DNA of 50,369 nucleotides from Pseudomonas donghuensis (lineage in GTDB: Bacteria > Pseudomonadota > Gammaproteobacteria > Pseudomonadales > Pseudomonadaceae): positions 1 through 50,369 of the forward strand of contig NZ_JH650776.1 in the NCBI RefSeq assembly GCF_000259195.1, written 5' to 3'. Below, piece by piece: positions 16,047 through 24,295 of this stretch (position 1 is its first letter; each line of letters starts with the position of its first letter). Below the pieces are notes generated by a model, which saw only the letters and a program-made list of their open reading frames with translations, searched no databases and had not been told where the DNA came from. Position numbers and translations under genes: made by a program.

Positions 16047-16213
16047 TGTGGGAGCGGGCTTGCCCGCGATCGAGCGCGAAGCGCTCGTAATTCAGGCAAA
16101 CCTGGTGTGCTGGCTGTACCGGCCTCATCGCTGGCAAGCCAGCTCCCACAGGGGTGGTGTGTACAGTTCCATTGTGGGAGCGGGCTTGCCCGCGATCGAG
16201 CGCGAAGCGCTCG
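16047..16213. repeat. Three-unit REP cluster with a 41-bp exact direct repeat
   Basis: Plus-oriented units at 16047-16087 and 16173-16213 are identical over 41 bases, extending past the REP core through CGAGCGCGAAGCGCTCG. An inverted unit (CCTCATCGCTGGCAAGCCAG) lies between at about 16123-16151. The cluster separates the dienelactone hydrolase remnant from the lipoprotein gene and probably marks the deletion endpoint. Confidence 0.88.
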
Positions 16214-16224
16214 CAGTTCGGGCG

Positions 16225-16560
16225 TTACTGAACGTTGTTCAGCTTGACCACATCACCCGATACCTTGGTGGTGTAACCGGTCAGAACCCAGGCCCAGAAC
16301 CAGTTTTCCTGGACCTGGGTGTTGATCATCGCATCGCCGCCCTTGGCCTTGATCGCGGCATTTTGCGCACGGACAAAGCGGCTGTTCTGGCGCACCGGGA
16401 TGATGCCCAACACCAGCAAGCCGGTGGCGCTCGCTTCGCTGTGGCCGATCACGGTGTACTGGTCGGCGTTGTACTGCTGGGTTTTCATCGGGGTGCCGGT
16501 GCAACCTGCCAGGGCCAGGACGAACAGGCCGCAGGCGACAACTTTGCTCAGGTTTTTCAC
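16225..16560 (-). CDS. Small lipoprotein
   Basis: A 111-residue protein starting at GTG 16560, which has GGAG eight bases upstream. It carries a lipoprotein signal peptide with lipobox LALAGC (Cys about residue 20), so it should be lipid-anchored. The mature part (QYTVIGHSEASATGLLVLGI, AIKAKGGDAMINTQVQ, WAWVLTGYTTKVSGDVV) resembles small Pseudomonas lipoproteins with a YgdR/YjfO-like beta fold. The function is not known. It diverges from the NmrA-like gene across 151 bases. Confidence 0.82.
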   Translation of the reverse strand: MKNLSKVVACGLFVLALAGCTGTPMKTQQYNADQYTVIGHSEASATGLLVLGIIPVRQNSRFVRAQNAAIKAKGGDAMINTQVQENWFWAWVLTGYTTKVSGDVVKLNNVQ

Positions 16561-16711
16561 TGCATAACTCCATGACAATTGGCCCGGGATCCATCTCTCG
16601 AGCGGCGCGTACTGTACCGGATCAGCCAGGATGACGCTCGTCTGCTGACGCGCGGGCCAGCGCTGCGCGGCGTAAAATAACGGGTTGCGACACTCCTCGG
16701 GAGAAGCAGCC

Positions 16712-17467
16712 ATGAAAATCGTCGTGATCGGTGGTACCGGCCTGATCGGCACCCAGTTGTGCAACAACCTGCGCGCCAACGGCCACAAGGTGCTCGCCGC
16801 CTCGCCCCGGACCGGCGTCGACACCCTCACCGGCGAAGGCCTGGAACAGGCGCTGCAGGGCACCGACGTGGTGGTCGATGTCGCCAATTCACCGTCTTTC
16901 GAAGACGCCGCCGTGCTGGCATTTTTCCAGACCTCGGGGCGCAACCTGCTGGCCGCGGAACAGAAGGCCGCGGTTGGTCACCACATCGCCCTGTCGGTGG
17001 TCGGCACCGAACGCATGCAGGACAGCGGTTACTTTCGCGCCAAGCTGGCCCAGGAGCAACTGATCAAGGCCTCGAACAGGCCCTACACCATCCTGCGTGC
17101 CACGCAGTTTTTCGAGTTCATGGGCGCCATTGCCTATTCCGGCGCCGAAGGCAACTGCGTGCGCCTGGCCAACGCCACCTTGCAGCCGGTGGCCTCATCG
17201 GACGTGGCCCTGACCCTGGCCAACCTCGTCGAGCAAGCGCCGGCCAACCGCACCCTGGAAGTCGCCGGCCCCGATCGCCTGCCGCTGGCCGATTTCGTGC
17301 GCAGCTACCTGCAGCACAATCAAGATGCCCGGGAAGTCATTACCGACCCTGCGGCCACCTATTTTGGCGCACCGATCAATGACTGTTCGTTGACCCCGGA
17401 TGCCGGTGCCATCGTTGGCTCGCTGCACTTTCAGACCTGGCTGAAAACCACCGCCGTGCAACGCTGA
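16712..17467 (+). CDS. NmrA-like NAD(P)-binding oxidoreductase (atypical SDR)
   Basis: Start ATG 16712 with GGGAGAAG upstream; 251 residues. The N-terminus MKIVVIGGTGLIGTQLCNNL has the GxxGxxG Rossmann loop of atypical SDRs. The middle segment HHIALSVVGTERMQDSGYFR and AKLAQEQLIKASNRPYTILR ATQF pattern is that of NmrA/YtfG-like enzymes, which often sense or use NAD(P)H. The catalytic Tyr/Lys pair would be Y-F-R-A-K. No substrate can be assigned. Confidence 0.86.
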   Translation: MKIVVIGGTGLIGTQLCNNLRANGHKVLAASPRTGVDTLTGEGLEQALQGTDVVVDVANSPSFEDAAVLAFFQTSGRNLLAAEQKAAVGHHIALSVVGTERMQDSGYFRAKLAQEQLIKASNRPYTILRATQFFEFMGAIAYSGAEGNCVRLANATLQPVASSDVALTLANLVEQAPANRTLEVAGPDRLPLADFVRSYLQHNQDAREVITDPAATYFGAPINDCSLTPDAGAIVGSLHFQTWLKTTAVQR

Positions 17468-17505
17468 GCCAGGCGCTGTATCGACCTGCCTCTATGGGCA
17501 CGGCG

Positions 17506-18771
17506 CTACCTCTGCCCGACAAAATCCGTCTTTGCGCGCCACACCGGCCACAGGTCGCGGCCCAGCGCCCAGTGACCTTGCCCGGCCAGCACGCGCACAC
17601 CACCGACCCAGCGTTCGGAGGCCTGCTGGTCAAGCCAGTAGGCCTGGCCCGCCAGCACCTGCTCGCCCAAAGGGGTGAGGCTCAAAGGCCGACGCGGCCA
17701 TTCCAGCTCAGCCTGGGCTTCGTTGAGCAGCGGCGTGGGCGAATCGATCAGCGGGCGCAGCAAGGCGTGGAACATCATGTCGCCCAGATAGGGCAGCGGC
17801 TCGCGCTTGCCCATCAATTCGGCAAACACCCGGCCGAACGGCACCTGGCCGAATTCGCTGATGATCTGCAGCGCCAGGCGTTCGCTGAGCGACAAGCCAT
17901 CGTCCACCCCGGGCAGCTCCTGCAGCTGGCGCAACAGCGCAGGGGCGAGCAAGGGCAGGGCCAGGTCGTGCCGATGGGCCAACTGTGCCCAGGCCTGCGG
18001 CGACGGTGCGCAATACGCGGCCCAGGCCTCGCGCGCCAGTTGCAGCATTGGCGCGTCCACTGCCCGGCGCTGCGGCCACAACCAGGCCAGCACGTCCGGG
18101 GCCAATTGGCCGATGCCGATAAAGCGTTCGACCCCGGGCATGCGGTCGATCTCGATCAGCTCCAGGCGCTGCGGCGGGTTGTGCAGCCCGGCCAGCACGC
18201 GGATCAAAAACAACTGGTCATAGGCATCCGCCTCGCACCAGAGCACCGCGCCAGGGCAGCCGTCGAGCCGGGCCAGGGCCGCGTATTCATCCTCCATCTT
18301 GCGCTGCACCTGCACCTGCTCCAGGCCATAGGCCTGGCTGATGTAGTCGCAGCGCAGGGTGCGGTACGGCGCTGTCGGCAAATCACGCACCGGGCCCATG
18401 ACCAGAGGGTCGCTGAGCATGTGGAAGGCGCCGGTGAACCCGGCCAGGCGCAAGCTGTGGCTGATGTCGTTGCCGCAGCGCCAATGCTGGGTAGCGGCTT
18501 CGTCATCGGCAGCGAATTGCCGGTGGCGGGCGGCAAAATCGATGGCGTCGATATGCGCCTTGAGCGTGGGCCAACTGGCAAAGCCCAGGTCGCGGGCGAT
18601 CAGCCACTGGGCATCGGCCAGGCGGGGTGAGGCCGGAGCAGGGCTGAGCAGTGCCAGCTGTGCGGGTGCGGCACCCGAGCGTAGGCGCTGGAGCAGCTCT
18701 TTGGCGCGTTTGCGTTGTTGTTCGAGGTTGATGCGCCCGTCATGGGACGGCGACGACAGTCGAGCGGACAT
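17506..18771 (-). CDS. DUF1835 domain protein
   Basis: Cytoplasmic protein of 421 residues. Residues about 15-75 form a helical N-terminal region ending LIARDLGFASWPTLKAHID, a motif often seen before DUF1835 and in ankyrin-linked proteins. The DUF1835 core (about 95-250) has WRCGNDISHSLRLAGFTGAF, and the C-terminal part ends LPYLGDMMFHALLRPL and PLSLTPLGEQVLAG, the latter typical of DUF3658-type C-termini. No enzymatic role is established. The start ATG follows AAGGAGTTCGT. Its promoter must lie in the gap before the GntR operon. Confidence 0.8.
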   Translation of the reverse strand: MSARLSSPSHDGRINLEQQRKRAKELLQRLRSGAAPAQLALLSPAPASPRLADAQWLIARDLGFASWPTLKAHIDAIDFAARHRQFAADDEAATQHWRCGNDISHSLRLAGFTGAFHMLSDPLVMGPVRDLPTAPYRTLRCDYISQAYGLEQVQVQRKMEDEYAALARLDGCPGAVLWCEADAYDQLFLIRVLAGLHNPPQRLELIEIDRMPGVERFIGIGQLAPDVLAWLWPQRRAVDAPMLQLAREAWAAYCAPSPQAWAQLAHRHDLALPLLAPALLRQLQELPGVDDGLSLSERLALQIISEFGQVPFGRVFAELMGKREPLPYLGDMMFHALLRPLIDSPTPLLNEAQAELEWPRRPLSLTPLGEQVLAGQAYWLDQQASERWVGGVRVLAGQGHWALGRDLWPVWRAKTDFVGQR

Positions 18772-19124
18772 ACGAACTCCTTGTGCGAGCCTTGTCCGCT
18801 GTCAGGCCGGGAGTCGTAGACAAGAATGTGGGGTGTACAACCTGGGCGCAGCCCTTTCCGCGGACGGGTGGCGTGGATGACGCCGGCTGCGACTATAGGC
18901 CCGTTACAAGGCAAAAGGCAACGTGAGCCGGGCCCCGGGTGCTGGCGGCGATTCGCTGCACAATGACCAACCCCTGCCGCCGCACGGAACGAACCGATTA
19001 CCCTGCACATTGCCTTGTCCGTAACCAGGCAGAGGCGCTTCGTCGTGCGCATCGAATATTATTTGACATATTTGATTTGTGATCACATATTCGGATCACA
19101 AGAACGACAACACAGGCTTTTCCC
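18772..19124. other. Intergenic region between DUF1835 gene and GntR operon
   Basis: The 353 bases carry no convincing gene on either strand. The first ~250 are GC-rich; the last ~80 turn AT-rich (ATATTATTTGACATATTTGA) and contain the palindrome listed at 19078. The two flanking genes diverge, so both promoters should be here. Confidence 0.7.
19078..19087. promoter_or_regulatory. Palindrome before gntR, probable autoregulatory operator
   Basis: TGTGATCACA is a perfect 10-bp palindrome, followed by a partial second copy (GGATCACAA at 19093). It lies about 38 bases upstream of the gntR start and just past a TTGACA-like -35 at 19062. FCD-type GntR proteins usually bind short dyads in their own promoter. 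Assignment is by position. Confidence 0.5.
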
Positions 19125-19844
19125 ATGACCGATCGTCCCGTCCTGTTGCCGGCCCTGCGTCAGGTGTCCCGCGATACCCTGCAAGACCAGGTCTACCGGC
19201 AAATCCGCGAAGCGCTGATGAGCGGGCGCTTTCAGCCCGGGCAGAAACTGACCATCCGTGGCCTGGCCGAAGCGCTGGGTTCCAGCCCCATGCCGGTACG
19301 CGAAGCCCTGCAGCGCCTGAGCGCCGAAAACGCTTTTGAAGTCACCGAAACCTCGCGCTTGCGGGTGCGGGTGATGACCACCGAACGCCTGCGCGAAATC
19401 CGCGACGCCCGGGTCGCCCTCGAAGGTTTGTTGGCCGAGAAGGCCGTGGCCCATCTCACGGATGCTGATCTGGCCGAAATCACCGAGCTGTGCAGGCAGA
19501 TGCAGGCCGCCGCCGACAAGGTCGATGTGCCGGCTTACCTGTGGGGCAACTTCGCCTTTCACCGGCGCATCTATGCCGTGGCCCAGGCCGAGCTGACCGT
19601 CGCCGCAGTGGAGAATTTCTGGCTGCACATGGGCCCCTGCTTTGCCCTGGTCGCCCCGGACAAAGCCCATCTGCAACGCTCGATGCAAGCCCACGACCGC
19701 ATTGTCGCCGCCCTGGCCGGCCGCGATGCGGCGGCTGCGCGGGCAGCGGTGACCGACGACATCATGCAGGCCGCCGATTCCCTGGCGCGTTTGCTGCTAA
19801 ACAACGACCGTGCGCGGTCTGTTTCAGGAGTGAAAAAAGCATGA
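19125..19844 (+). CDS. GntR-family regulator, FadR/FCD subfamily
   Basis: Regulator of 239 residues at the head of the BKACE operon. The N-terminal winged helix (about 20-85) has VYRQIREALMSGRFQPGQKL, LAEALGSSPMPVREALQRLS. The all-helical FCD effector domain (about 95-225) includes RDARVALEGLLAEKAVAHLT and the metal-binding His pattern typical of the family (FAFHRRIYAVAQ, MQAHDRIVAALAGRD). It probably represses the operon until the substrate or an intermediate is present. Its stop overlaps the SDR start (ATGA). Confidence 0.93.
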   Translation: MTDRPVLLPALRQVSRDTLQDQVYRQIREALMSGRFQPGQKLTIRGLAEALGSSPMPVREALQRLSAENAFEVTETSRLRVRVMTTERLREIRDARVALEGLLAEKAVAHLTDADLAEITELCRQMQAAADKVDVPAYLWGNFAFHRRIYAVAQAELTVAAVENFWLHMGPCFALVAPDKAHLQRSMQAHDRIVAALAGRDAAAARAAVTDDIMQAADSLARLLLNNDRARSVSGVKKA

Positions 19845-20629
19845 GCGTTCTCAAGCGTCTGCTGCCGTATCCGGGCCTGCGCGTGTTGATCTCCGGCGGT
19901 GCTGCCGGTATCGGTGAAGTGCTGGCGGCGGCCTATCTCGAAGCTGGCGCCCGGGTGCATGTCTGCGATGTCAGCGAAGCGGCCCTGGCGGCGTTTCGTG
20001 ATCGCTACCCGGGCAGCGTCGCCACCCGCGCCGATGTCGGCGATGCGGCGCAGGTTGCGGCGGTGTTCAAGGTCCAGCGCGAGCAGTTCGGCGGACTCGA
20101 TGTGCTGGTCAACAACGCCGGCATTGCCGGGCCCACCGCCGGTATCGACGCCATCAGCGACGACGATTGGCAGCGCACCCTCGACATCAACCTCACCGGG
20201 CAATACCGCTTTGCCCACCACGCGGTGCCACTGCTCAAGGACTCGCCCAACGCCCACCTGCTGCACATCGCCTCGGTGGCCGGGCGCCTCGGCTACGCCT
20301 GGCGCACGCCTTACGCGGCGAGCAAATGGGCCATCGTCGGCCTGATGAAGTCCCTGGCTGCGGAGCTGGGCGAGAGCGATATCCGCGTCAACGCCTTGCT
20401 GCCCGGCATCGTCGAAGGCCCGCGCATGGACGGGGTGATTCGTGATCGTGCCGCGCAAGTGGGCGTGCCCGAAGCGGTGATGCGCAAGGAGTACCTGAAC
20501 AAGATTTCCCTCAAGCGCATGGTCAGCGCGCAAGACGTCGCCGCCATGGCCTTGTTTCTCTGTTCACCGGCCGCCCGCAACATCACCGGGCAAGCCATCA
20601 GCGTCGATGGCAACGTCGAATACCTCTGA
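19841..20629 (+). CDS. Short-chain dehydrogenase in BKACE operon
   Basis: NAD(P)-dependent dehydrogenase of 262 residues; start ATG 19841 overlaps the gntR stop, with AGGAG ten bases upstream. Rossmann motif SGGAAGIG (about 19-26), LVNNAGIAG (about 88-96), catalytic Ser in LHIASVAG and YAASK (Tyr-x3-Lys) are all present, and the C-terminus NITGQAISVDGN is standard. By context it would oxidise a beta-hydroxy acid to the beta-keto acid used by the next enzyme. That reaction is inferred from gene order. Confidence 0.92.
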   Translation: MSVLKRLLPYPGLRVLISGGAAGIGEVLAAAYLEAGARVHVCDVSEAALAAFRDRYPGSVATRADVGDAAQVAAVFKVQREQFGGLDVLVNNAGIAGPTAGIDAISDDDWQRTLDINLTGQYRFAHHAVPLLKDSPNAHLLHIASVAGRLGYAWRTPYAASKWAIVGLMKSLAAELGESDIRVNALLPGIVEGPRMDGVIRDRAAQVGVPEAVMRKEYLNKISLKRMVSAQDVAAMALFLCSPAARNITGQAISVDGNVEYL

Positions 20630-20688
20630 GCAACACCCGCGCTTTTACCGCACTGCTTTCTCACCAAGAATAAAAACGGAGAATACGC

Positions 20689-21621
20689 ATGTCCAAGAAA
20701 CGCCCGGTCGTCATCACCTGCGCCGTCACCGGTGCTATCCACACGCCGTCGATGTCGCCACACCTGCCGGTCACCCCGCAGGAAATCGCCGACGCGGCCA
20801 TTGGCGCCGCCGAGGCAGGCGCCTCGATCGTCCACCTGCACGCCCGTGACCCGTTCGACGGCAAACCCAGTCAGGATGTCGAGCTGTTTCGCCAGTTCCT
20901 GCCGCAGATCAAGGCGCAAAGCGATGTGGTGATCAACATCACCACCGGCGGTGCGCCGACCATGGGCGTTGAAGAGCGCCTGCAACCGGTGGCCCAGCTC
21001 AAGCCGGAGCTGGCTTCGCTGAACATGGGCTCGATGAACTTCGGCCTGTACGAAATGCTCGAACGCTTCACCGAGTTCAAGCACGACTGGGAGCGGCCGT
21101 ACCTGGAAGAGAGCGACGACCGCATCTTCCGCAACACCTTTCGCGACATCACCTACATCCTCAATGCCTGCGCCGAGAACCGCACGCGCTTCGAGATCGA
21201 GTGCTACGACATCGGCCACCTCTACACCGCCGCGCATTTCCTCCAGCGCGGCTTGCTCAAGGCGCCGCTGTTCATCCAGTCGGTATTCGGCTTGCGTGGC
21301 GGCATCGGCGGCCACCCCGAGGACCTGGCGCACATGCGTCGTACCGCTGACCGCCTGTTTGGCGACAACTACGAGTGGTCGGTCCTCGGCGCCGGGCGCA
21401 ACCAGATCCCGCTGGGCACCATGGGCCTGGCGATGGGCAGCAACGTGCGCGTGGGCCTTGAGGACTCGCTGTGGGATGGCCCGGGCAAACTGGCGGCGTC
21501 CAACGCCGACCAGGTCAAGCGCATCCGCACAGTGATCGAAGCGCTCGGCGGGCGGGTCGCCAGCCCCGACGAGGCGCGGGAAATGCTCAACCTCAAGGGC
21601 CGCTACGCAGTCGACTTCTAG
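20689..21621 (+). CDS. Beta-keto acid cleavage enzyme (BKACE, DUF849)
   Basis: Member of the 3-keto-5-aminohexanoate cleavage (Kce) family (310 residues), zinc enzymes that condense a beta-keto acid with acetyl-CoA to give acetoacetate and a new acyl-CoA. The TIM-barrel N-terminus is VVITCAVTGAIHTPSMSPHL; the metal site motif SIVHLHARDP (His-x-His at about 46-48) and a later His (IGGHPEDL) are visible, as is TTGGAPTMGVEERL. Start ATG 20689 follows AACGGAGAA. Different members take different beta-keto acids, set by pocket residues, and the substrate here is unknown. Confidence 0.93.
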   Translation: MSKKRPVVITCAVTGAIHTPSMSPHLPVTPQEIADAAIGAAEAGASIVHLHARDPFDGKPSQDVELFRQFLPQIKAQSDVVINITTGGAPTMGVEERLQPVAQLKPELASLNMGSMNFGLYEMLERFTEFKHDWERPYLEESDDRIFRNTFRDITYILNACAENRTRFEIECYDIGHLYTAAHFLQRGLLKAPLFIQSVFGLRGGIGGHPEDLAHMRRTADRLFGDNYEWSVLGAGRNQIPLGTMGLAMGSNVRVGLEDSLWDGPGKLAASNADQVKRIRTVIEALGGRVASPDEAREMLNLKGRYAVDF

Positions 21622-21632
21622 CTTGCCTGCCT

Positions 21633-21656
21633 GCCCCGGCCGGCGTTGGCCGGGGC
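21633..21656. terminator. Strong GC hairpin between BKACE and MFS genes
   Basis: GCCCCGGCC (21633-21641) pairs perfectly with GGCCGGGGC (21648-21656) around a six-base loop. No U-run follows, so it is probably an attenuator or RNA-stability element inside the operon and not a full terminator. Confidence 0.5.
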
Positions 21657-21692
21657 CTTCCCACCGCTGCCGTCACACTAGAGATTGGTGCC

Positions 21693-23039
21693 ATGACCAT
21701 TACCCGATCGCCCGAAGAACTGACTGTGCCCCGTGATCCTGCAACCCTCAACCGGTTGCTGTTCGTCAAACTCATGCCACTGCTGATTGCCGCCTACGTG
21801 CTGAGCTTTCTCGACCGCACCAACATCGCCCTGGCCAAGCATCAACTGGATGTCGACCTGGGGATTTCCGCGGCTGCCTACGGGTTGGGCGCCGGGTTGT
21901 TTTTCCTCACCTATGCGCTGTCGGAGGTGCCCAGCAACCTGATCATGCACAAGGTCGGCGCGCGCTTCTGGATTGCCCGGATCATGGTGACCTGGGGCCT
22001 GATCTCCGCAGCCATGGCCTTCGTCCAGGGCGAGACCTCGTTCTACGTGCTGCGCCTGTTGCTGGGTATCGCCGAGGCCGGCCTGTTCCCCGGGGTGATG
22101 CTCTACCTGACCTACTGGTTCGGCCGCGAGCAACGCGCCCGCGCCACCGGTTACTTCCTGCTCGGCGTGTGTTTTGCCAACATCATCGGCGGGCCGCTGG
22201 GCGCCGCGCTGATGCAGTTGGACGGCCTGATGGGCTGGCACGGCTGGCAGTGGATGTTCATGCTCGAAGGCCTGCCGGCGGTGTTCTTCGCCTACGTGGT
22301 ATGGAAGAAACTGCCCGACCGACCGAGCAAGGCTCCATGGCTGAGCCCGGCAGAAGCCGAGCAGATCGAGCGCCAGTTGGCCAGCGAGGCCGAGGAGGGC
22401 GCGGGCCACAGTGGGCATTCATTCAAGCAATGCCTGACGCCGCAGGTCCTGTTGGCGATCTTTGTCTACTTCTGCCACCAGATCACCATCTACACGGTGA
22501 TCTTTTTCCTGCCGGGCATCATCGGCAAGTACGGTGACCTGAGCGTGGTGCAGATCGGCTTTCTCACCTCCTTGCCCTGGCTTGCGGCGGCGGCAGGGGC
22601 GATCGTCTTGCCGCGTTTTGCCAGCAGCGCGCAGCGGGCGCGGCGGATTCTGGTCAGCGGTTTGCTGACCATGGCCCTGGGCCTGGCCATCGCCTCCCAG
22701 GCGGGGCCGGTGATCAGCCTGCTGGGCTTTTGCCTCTCGGCAGTGATGTTCTTTGTCGTGCAGTCGATCATCTTCCTGTACCCGGCCTCGCGCCTGAAAG
22801 GCGCGGCGCTGGCGGGCGGCTTGGGGTTCGTCAACTCCTGCGGGCTGCTGGGCGGGTTCTTCGGGCCGTCGCTGATGGGCATGATCGAGCAGAGCACCGG
22901 CAATGCCGTGAACGGCCTGAAGTTCATCGCCGTGGTGCTGGTGGTGGCGGCGTTGGCGGCGCTGCGTTTGCGCCAGGGGCATGAGCGTAAAAGCGCGAAG
23001 GGGGGAGCGCTCAACGACGCGCAGCGCCAATCTGCCTGA
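21693..23039 (+). CDS. MFS transporter, anion:cation symporter (ACS) family
   Basis: Inner-membrane carrier of 448 residues with about 12 spans. Start ATG 21693 is chosen because the upstream extension is the shadow of the BKACE gene. The signature after the first span, LSFLDRTNIALAKHQLD, is characteristic of the ACS family that imports organic acids such as tartrate, hexuronates and phthalate. GIAEAGLFPGVMLYLTYWF and the central RAxxTGYFL loop also fit. It is the last gene of the gntR operon and presumably imports the acid the enzymes degrade. REP units follow. Confidence 0.92.
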   Translation: MTITRSPEELTVPRDPATLNRLLFVKLMPLLIAAYVLSFLDRTNIALAKHQLDVDLGISAAAYGLGAGLFFLTYALSEVPSNLIMHKVGARFWIARIMVTWGLISAAMAFVQGETSFYVLRLLLGIAEAGLFPGVMLYLTYWFGREQRARATGYFLLGVCFANIIGGPLGAALMQLDGLMGWHGWQWMFMLEGLPAVFFAYVVWKKLPDRPSKAPWLSPAEAEQIERQLASEAEEGAGHSGHSFKQCLTPQVLLAIFVYFCHQITIYTVIFFLPGIIGKYGDLSVVQIGFLTSLPWLAAAAGAIVLPRFASSAQRARRILVSGLLTMALGLAIASQAGPVISLLGFCLSAVMFFVVQSIIFLYPASRLKGAALAGGLGFVNSCGLLGGFFGPSLMGMIEQSTGNAVNGLKFIAVVLVVAALAALRLRQGHERKSAKGGALNDAQRQSA

Positions 23040-23057
23040 GGTTTTCACAGATACATT

Positions 23058-23210
23058 TGTGGGAGCTGGCTTGCCAGCGATGAGGCCAGTGCAGTCAGCA
23101 CATGAAGTGTTGACTGGATTACGACCGCTGCGCGCTCGATCGCGGGCAAGACCCGCTCCCACAGGATGGGCGCAGTACCTGTAGGCGCGGGCTTGACCCG
23201 CGATGAGGCC
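23058..23210. repeat. Three REP elements
   Basis: Units at 23058-23087 (plus, TGTGGGAGCTGGCTTGCCAG), 23135-23165 (minus) and 23180-23210 (plus, TGTAGGCGCGGGCTTGACCC). They mark the boundary between the BKACE operon and the RNA repair operon. The remaining gap to 23425 contains no gene and is described separately. Confidence 0.88.
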
Positions 23211-23332
23211 ATCCCAGACAACACACCGCTTGACAGCCAACCCCCATCTCGTTTCCAATCCTCACCCTCAGATCCACCACCCCTCATTATTTAGGTGAAG
23301 CCAGTGCCCCACGCCAACCAACACGCCTGATG

Positions 23333-23405
23333 CCGACGACGGACGTTTAAGCCTGTTGGTGCCTGCCTGCGCACGCACTTTCACCTGCCCGCTGTCGTCG
23401 GTTTT
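23333..23405 (+). promoter_or_regulatory. Structured leader ahead of the RNA ligase gene
   Basis: CCGACGAC (23333-23340) and GTCGTCGG (23394-23401) are perfect complements enclosing 53 bases, and are followed by TTTTCCCCCTTTT up to the ribosome site GGAGAAG. The preceding stretch (23215-23330) is unusually rich in C and A with few G. This looks like a long 5' leader with one closing stem, possibly controlling expression; no known riboswitch class is recognised. Confidence 0.4.
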
Positions 23406-23425
23406 CCCCCTTTTGGAGAAGACCC

Positions 23426-24295
23426 ATGACACTCGATATCCGCGAGCTCGCGCAGCTCGACCTGTATAAATACCCGCGCACTCCGCACCTGCAAAGTTCT
23501 CGCCTGCAAGCCGGCGATAGCGATCATGACCAGTTGTCCTATAGCCGCTTGAACGGCCAGTACGTGGTGGTCGAGGAAAAACTCGACGGCGCCAATGCCG
23601 CGATCAGTTTTTCCGCCGCCGGCGAGCTGCTGTTGCAGTCCCGTGGCCATTACCTGGCTGGCGGCAGCCGCGAGCGCCAGTTCAGCCAGTTCAAGCAATG
23701 GGCGGCCTGTCATGAAGATTGGCTGCTCGAGCACCTGGAAGACCGCTACGTGCTGTTTGGCGAGGTGATGAGCAAGCGCCACAGCGTGTTCTACGACCAG
23801 TTGCCGCACCTGTTCTTCGAGTTCGATATCTGGGACCGCGAGGAGCAGGTGTTCCTCTCCACGGCGCGGCGCCAGCAGTTGCTCGCGGGCGGCCCGGTGC
23901 TGTCGGTGCCGGTGCTGTTCGAAGGCATTGCGCCGCCACGGCTGAAAGACTTGCTCGCCCTGGTCGGTCATTCCCAAGCCAAGTCGCGGCGCTGGAAGGA
24001 CGCCTTCGCCGAGGTCATCGCCCGCCAGCAACTGGACTTTGCCAAGGCCTGGAACCAGGGCGACCGCTCTGACCTGATGGAAGGCCTGTACCTGAAAATC
24101 GAGACCGCCGAACACACCACCGGGCGGATCAAATGGGTGCGCCACGACTTCGTCCAGGCCATCCTCGAAGCCGATGAACACCACCTGCGCCAGCCGTACA
24201 TCCCCAATCTGCTGGCAGCCGGTGTCGACCTGTATGCGCCCGAGCCCCAGGTCACCTGGGCCAGCCTTGCGGCGGCCGCACAAGGAGTTGAATGA
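23426..24295 (+). CDS. ATP-dependent RNA ligase
   Basis: Nucleotidyltransferase-superfamily ligase of 289 residues that would seal 3'-OH/5'-phosphate ends via a lysyl-AMP intermediate. Motif I is EEKLDGANA with Lys52 as the expected AMP-accepting residue, and Asp54-Gly55 follow. Motif III is YVLFGEVM (about 108-115), IIIa is FFEFDIWD (130-137), IV is MEGLYLKIE (218-226) and V is GRIKWVR with Lys236. No OB-fold or DNA-binding extension is present, which favours RNA. Strong ribosome site GGAGAAG. The stop overlaps the start of the HD-Pnk gene (ATGA), so the two proteins are made together as an end-healing and sealing pair. Confidence 0.9.
   Translation: MTLDIRELAQLDLYKYPRTPHLQSSRLQAGDSDHDQLSYSRLNGQYVVVEEKLDGANAAISFSAAGELLLQSRGHYLAGGSRERQFSQFKQWAACHEDWLLEHLEDRYVLFGEVMSKRHSVFYDQLPHLFFEFDIWDREEQVFLSTARRQQLLAGGPVLSVPVLFEGIAPPRLKDLLALVGHSQAKSRRWKDAFAEVIARQQLDFAKAWNQGDRSDLMEGLYLKIETAEHTTGRIKWVRHDFVQAILEADEHHLRQPYIPNLLAAGVDLYAPEPQVTWASLAAAAQGVE

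Noticed and set aside
16047..16213. CRISPR-like repeat array
   Set aside because: Units are REP palindromes in alternating orientation without regular unique spacers, and no cas genes are nearby.
18600..19052. 150-residue minus-strand frame upstream of the DUF1835 gene
   Set aside because: Cys/Arg/Pro-rich and overlapping the real gene in another frame; no family pattern.
23058..23210. Insertion sequence or attachment site between the BKACE and repair operons
   Set aside because: Only REP units; no transposase, target-site duplication or tRNA end.
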